A stretch of DNA of 20,417 nt from Candidatus Peribacteria bacterium (GTDB lineage: Bacteria; Patescibacteria; JAEDAM01; Absconditabacterales; Absconditicoccaceae). A program made the translations under genes and the position numbers. Location of the stretch: NCBI GenBank assembly GCA_031261265.1, contig JAISKI010000011.1:1-20417 (forward strand), in the 5' to 3' direction. Positions 17,319-20,417 of this stretch are shown in pieces (within the stretch, counting starts at the first letter, position 1; each line of letters starts with the position of its first letter). Under the pieces are notes generated by a model, which saw nothing but the letters and a program-made list of their open reading frames with translations, ran no database searches and was not told where the DNA came from.

Positions 17319-17344
17319 ACTTTTTTATTTTTATATTTACTTAT

Positions 17345-17372
17345 AGTATAATGATATATATATCAAAGTCAA
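17345..17372 (-). promoter_or_regulatory. Promoter of the small membrane protein gene
   Basis: Minus strand: -35 TTGACT (17367-17372), 16-nt spacer, -10 TATACT (17345-17350). The predicted start near 17338 leaves a 20-nt leader. A 7-bp inverted repeat (17376-17382 with 17388-17394) lies between this promoter and that of miaA. Confidence 0.7.
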
Positions 17373-17408
17373 TAGATAGTTTATGAAAAACTATTTTAAT
17401 GAAACTAC

Positions 17409-17436
17409 TTGAAACAAAACAATGATTCACTATACT
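17409..17436 (+). promoter_or_regulatory. Promoter of miaA
   Basis: -35 TTGAAA (17409-17414), 16-nt spacer, -10 TATACT (17431-17436). The predicted start near 17443 is about 46 nt before the ATG. Confidence 0.65.
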
Positions 17437-17488
17437 ACACTGTCAATCTTCTGAAATCTTTTTTAATCATCTGTAATCTTATCAACCA

Positions 17489-18439
17489 ATGGAAGAAATC
17501 CTCACTGATGCCAAACATACCGTTGACCAATTTTTGCAAACTAACCCCGATGGAACCATCATCATCCGATGAGCTACCGCCACAGGGAAAAGCAAACTTT
17601 CCGTCCTACTAAGCGAGGATTTTCCAACGGAGATTATTTCCGCAGATAGTAGACAGATTTTTAGAGCTATGGATATTTGAACCGATAAAATCAGCAAAGA
17701 AATCAGAGCAAAAATCCCACACCATCAGATAGACATTGTGAACCCCGACGAAACCTACACCGCTGGACAATGGAAAGACGACAGCGAAATCGCAGTGGAA
17801 GCAATTTTATGAAGAAAAAAAATCCCCTTCATTGTCGGAGGGACAGGACTGTATATTGATACGATATACAAAAATTTTACGATGCCAGAAGCAGAACCTG
17901 ATTACACGTTCAGAGCAGAATTGCAAAAGCAGGAAGAACAGAACCCCTGATTTCTCTATGAAGAACTGATGAAAATTGACTCAGAAGAAGCTCAGAAACT
18001 GCACCCCAACTCTACCAGATACCTCATCAGGGCTTTAGAAATTTACCATTCAACAGGTGGGACCAAGACAGAGAACTTTCTGCAGCAACCCGTGAAACAT
18101 CCCCTTTTGATGCTCGGTTTACGAAGAGAGAAAGAGGAAACCAACAGGAGAATCAATGCAAGAATCAAAGAAATGATAAAAGGCTGACTGATTGAGGAAG
18201 TACAAGGCTTATTGGACCAAGGCTACTCCCCAACTTTGCAATCTATGCAAGGTATTGGGTACAAAGAAGTAGTAGGCTATCTCCAAGGAGAGTACGACAA
18301 AGAAAAAATGGAAGAACTTTTGAAGAAAAATACCCACCATTTAGCGAAAAAGCAGAGAACCCGATTTCGTAGATACATTGGAGAAGGAAAAGTTGCTCCG
18401 AGAGAGAGGGTGGAGTATAAAGTACGGATGTTAGAGTAA
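17489..18439 (+). CDS. miaA: tRNA dimethylallyltransferase (five in-frame UGA)
   Basis: 316 aa, ATG 17489-17491 to TAA, read through TGA (Gly) at 17570, 17678, 17810, 17948 and 18185 (first base of each). MiaA adds a dimethylallyl group to A37 of tRNAs that read codons starting with U, which aids their decoding. The P-loop is GATATGKS (28-35; family GPTASGKS) and its first Gly is TGA. The usual segments follow: IISADSRQIFRAMDIGTDK, HHQIDIVNPDETYTAGQW, FIVGGTGLYID, RYLIRALEIYHSTGG and the C-terminal MQGIGYKEVVGYLQGEYD, then THHLAKKQRTRFRR. The length is normal. Without TGA decoding this gene would look like a series of short pieces, which makes it one of the clearest proofs of the code here. 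Confidence 0.94.
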
Positions 18440-18506
18440 ATAATTAATTAATAGAACCGTTGAACTTTCTCTACCCTTGTGATGCAATCCGTAATTCTAC
18501 GAGATA

Positions 18507-18541
18507 CCCCGCAAGACTGCGGGGCTAGTATGTTTCGCCCC
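18507..18541. other. GC-rich alternative hairpins after miaA
   Basis: CCCCGCA (18507-18513) and TGCGGGG (18518-18524) form a perfect 7-bp stem with a 4-nt loop. GGGGC (18521-18525) can instead pair with GCCCC (18537-18541). No T-run follows, so a simple terminator is doubtful. It lies in the 206-nt gap between the converging miaA and PcfJ-like genes, in which I see no gene. Confidence 0.35.
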
Positions 18542-18645
18542 GTTGGGACTAAGCATGTTGCAAATATCACATTTCTCTTTTTGACTCCTCTTTTTTTCAC
18601 ACCGATCAGCCTACATTTCAAAGGAACCCCTTTTAAACAGGAGTT

Positions 18646-20417
18646 CTAAAGACGATACACAGACGGGTACGCGGGATAGGTATTACTTTCGTACAGTCCA
18701 CCTCCCCTCTCATTCCACTTATAGCATCACCAGAAGCCAAACTCTGAACGAGGTACAAAACAAAGAAAGCCATTCTCACCCCTATATAATTGCTTACCAT
18801 CGGAATTAAGATGTCCGCTCATCGACATTCATAGAAGTATTGATAAAAGATTACCTCATTTGTATCGACCATTCTCTTCATATTCTCAAACTAAGGCTTT
18901 CATTGCTTTTGTTAAGTCCTCTTTCCTCACAGGCTTTTTCCCTTGCTTCTTACATTCTGCTTCATAGGAAAACATATTGTAATAATACTCCTCTGCTCCA
19001 TTATAGTCAGCTTTCCAGAGCCAGAGTTTTTCTTGATCGCTTGGGGTGGCATAACCTTGCTGTTTTGGAGTTCATCGCTTCACATTTTGAGGGATAAGTT
19101 TCTCTAGAGAAAATTTCACTCCTCAGATTTCTACATAATTGGTACCAAATTTTACTGCCTCTATCTTAGCTCTATTCTCTAGAGTATCCATATCGTTGTC
19201 TTTGAGAAACTGCAGAGCTTTCGTTTTCCTCTCTTTTTCAAAGTACAGATATTTCTCCTGGGAAGTAATGTGCTGTTTTCCCTGATCGTACTGAAACACA
19301 TGAGTAGTAGATCGTATCTTATCTGAAAGTTTTTTGAGGCAAGGATAGGTGGTAGCATAATTTTCTGAAGTCAAACCTTCATCAATGATCTTTGCAGAAA
19401 TCGTGATCAGCTTCGCTTTGATCTCTGGAGCTATGTTTGTGAGATTGAGCGTAATATTTCCATACGCACAGAGTTTTTGCACTTGATCATAGGTGAAATT
19501 TTTATCTAGCACCAACGTTGGTTTCTCCCCTATGAGAATTTCTTTACCAGCAAGATAGTTATTTATAATAGTAGTATTATCGGGAAGAGGAGTAATCGTC
19601 CCATCTTTTCGGAGAACGGATCCTGCAGGGATCAACGCTTGTAAATCGCTATCCACTCCGTTGATAGGATAGTGGTTGGCAAGCTCTACCAGGACATCGA
19701 TAAGTTCTTGTTTGTGAGATGCTCAGGTCTTATCCAACATATCATCAATAGAACTGTTGTCGTAGCCTTTGAACTGATGGAGTTGTTTGGAAACTGTGTT
19801 GTACTCTATCGTATACCGAGCCTTTGCTTTAGGAATAAGAGGATTTTGGTCCTGAGTACGGATGGAGAAAATTTTGGTAGTTCAGTTTTTTACTTCATTT
19901 CGGTAGCCTGTAGCTGTCCCTACACAGTGATCTTGGCTGTCAGATTCTGCCACTAAGTGCTGTTGTGCTTCCAATTCCACAATACTAAATCTCCCTACTT
20001 TAGCGACTTCTGTGACAGGAAGATCTTTTTCATCTAAAAAGTTTCTATACAGATCTTTAATTTCTTTGGTATGCTGTTTATGCAAAGCAAATCGTTCACT
20101 GAGTCCTTTTCTCTGCACGATATCAGCTATTTTTTCTTTGAGGTCGGTTTGCCATGAAGGGTCATACGTTAATAAGTTTTCTTGGGCTTCTATCTCTGCC
20201 AAGGTTATTTTCACCTTTTTGCTTTCTCCCTTTTGCTCTTTATCTTTGGTGCTCTGGAGTCTCTGGATAGCTTTTATTTTGGTAAGTTCTCCTCCCAAGG
20301 TACGGAGTTTCTCTTTAATGTCTCCTATGAGCGTGTCGGGATCTCCTCCGTTATCTAAGTAATTAGTCAGCTTTTTTGTAAAATTTAGTTCAAGTTTGGT
20401 TGCTTTTGAGCCATTTT
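18646..20417 (-). CDS. Large PcfJ-like protein, N-terminus outside the window
   Basis: At least 589 aa, continuing past the window end, with stop TAG at 18646-18648. The frame is open through many TGA, including 19882-19884, 19723-19725, 19123-19125, 19072-19074, 18886-18888, 18856-18858, 18829-18831 and 18727-18729. A helical, Lys/Glu-rich part is followed by a PcfJ-like core: SDSQDHCVGTATGY, then KIFSIRT, RYTIEYN and HQFKGYDN. PcfJ was named from a conjugative plasmid (pCF10) and its biochemical role is unknown. A middle part has a Leu/Ile-rich stretch (NITLNLTNIAPEIKAKLITI). The C-terminal part (MSGHLNSDGKQLYRGENGF, later GFWGCYKWNERGGG) faintly resembles FISUMP-type surface domains; this is weak. 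No signal peptide can be judged because the start is missing. Confidence 0.7.

Noticed and set aside
17489..18439. Series of short ORFs that looks like a decayed miaA, and similar broken runs in prfA, gltX, pilB and the pseudopilin
   Set aside because: All breaks are TGA in one constant frame and fall on conserved Gly, so these are intact genes under UGA = Gly.
18481..18560. Possible tRNA or CRISPR-repeat-like sequence in the GC-rich segment after miaA
   Set aside because: No cloverleaf with a T-arm could be drawn on either strand, and the segment is not repeated in the window.

Overview
The window is AT-rich bacterial DNA that reads correctly only if TGA is a sense codon. At least ten genes are cut into fragments by TGA but join in one frame, and in alignable proteins the TGA falls on conserved glycines: the GGDE stretch of release factor 1, the P-loop of MiaA, the NEGP segment of GltX, the RGEK segment of PilB and the CGKLKCC motif of RicT. 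All real stops are TAA or TAG. This is NCBI translation table 25 (UGA = Gly), known from Absconditabacteria (SR1) and Gracilibacteria of the CPR/Patescibacteria; the exact lineage is inferred. No tRNA, rRNA, CRISPR array or transposase was found.

Layout. 1-740: a small minus-strand hypothetical gene with its own promoter and terminator. 747-2381 (+): a hypothetical gene, then prfA (RF1). 2421-11750 (-): a long block holding, in transcription order, a secreted coiled-coil protein with a peptidoglycan-binding-like end, a large pseudopilin-like protein, PilB, PilC, a secreted helical protein, RicT/YaaT (PSP1), a membrane-anchored TPR protein and an M20-peptidase-like protein that has lost its metal ligands. 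Candidate promoters inside the block split it into sub-operons. 11892-12476 (+): clpP, convergent with the primary sigma factor (12481-13380, -). 13518-14624 (-): cysK with a Cys-rich leader peptide and attenuator. 14778-15086 (+): a small hypothetical gene with a near-consensus promoter. 15156-16856 (-): gltX, carrying a GC-rich palindrome inside its coding region. 16980-17318 (-): a small membrane protein. 17489-18439 (+): miaA. 18646 to the window end (-): a large PcfJ-like protein whose N-terminus lies outside.

The best candidate for something new is the cysK leader. A 30-codon ORF with an MCMCCC run precedes a U-tailed terminator, and a stretch just after the Cys codons can pair with the terminator's 5' arm. 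This would be ribosome-mediated cysteine attenuation in a code-25 organism. Other notable points are an almost uniform 16-bp promoter spacer (TTGAAA or TTGACT, then TATACT-like), no visible Shine-Dalgarno sequences, a ClpP with Asn in place of the catalytic Asp, and the dead M20-like protein.
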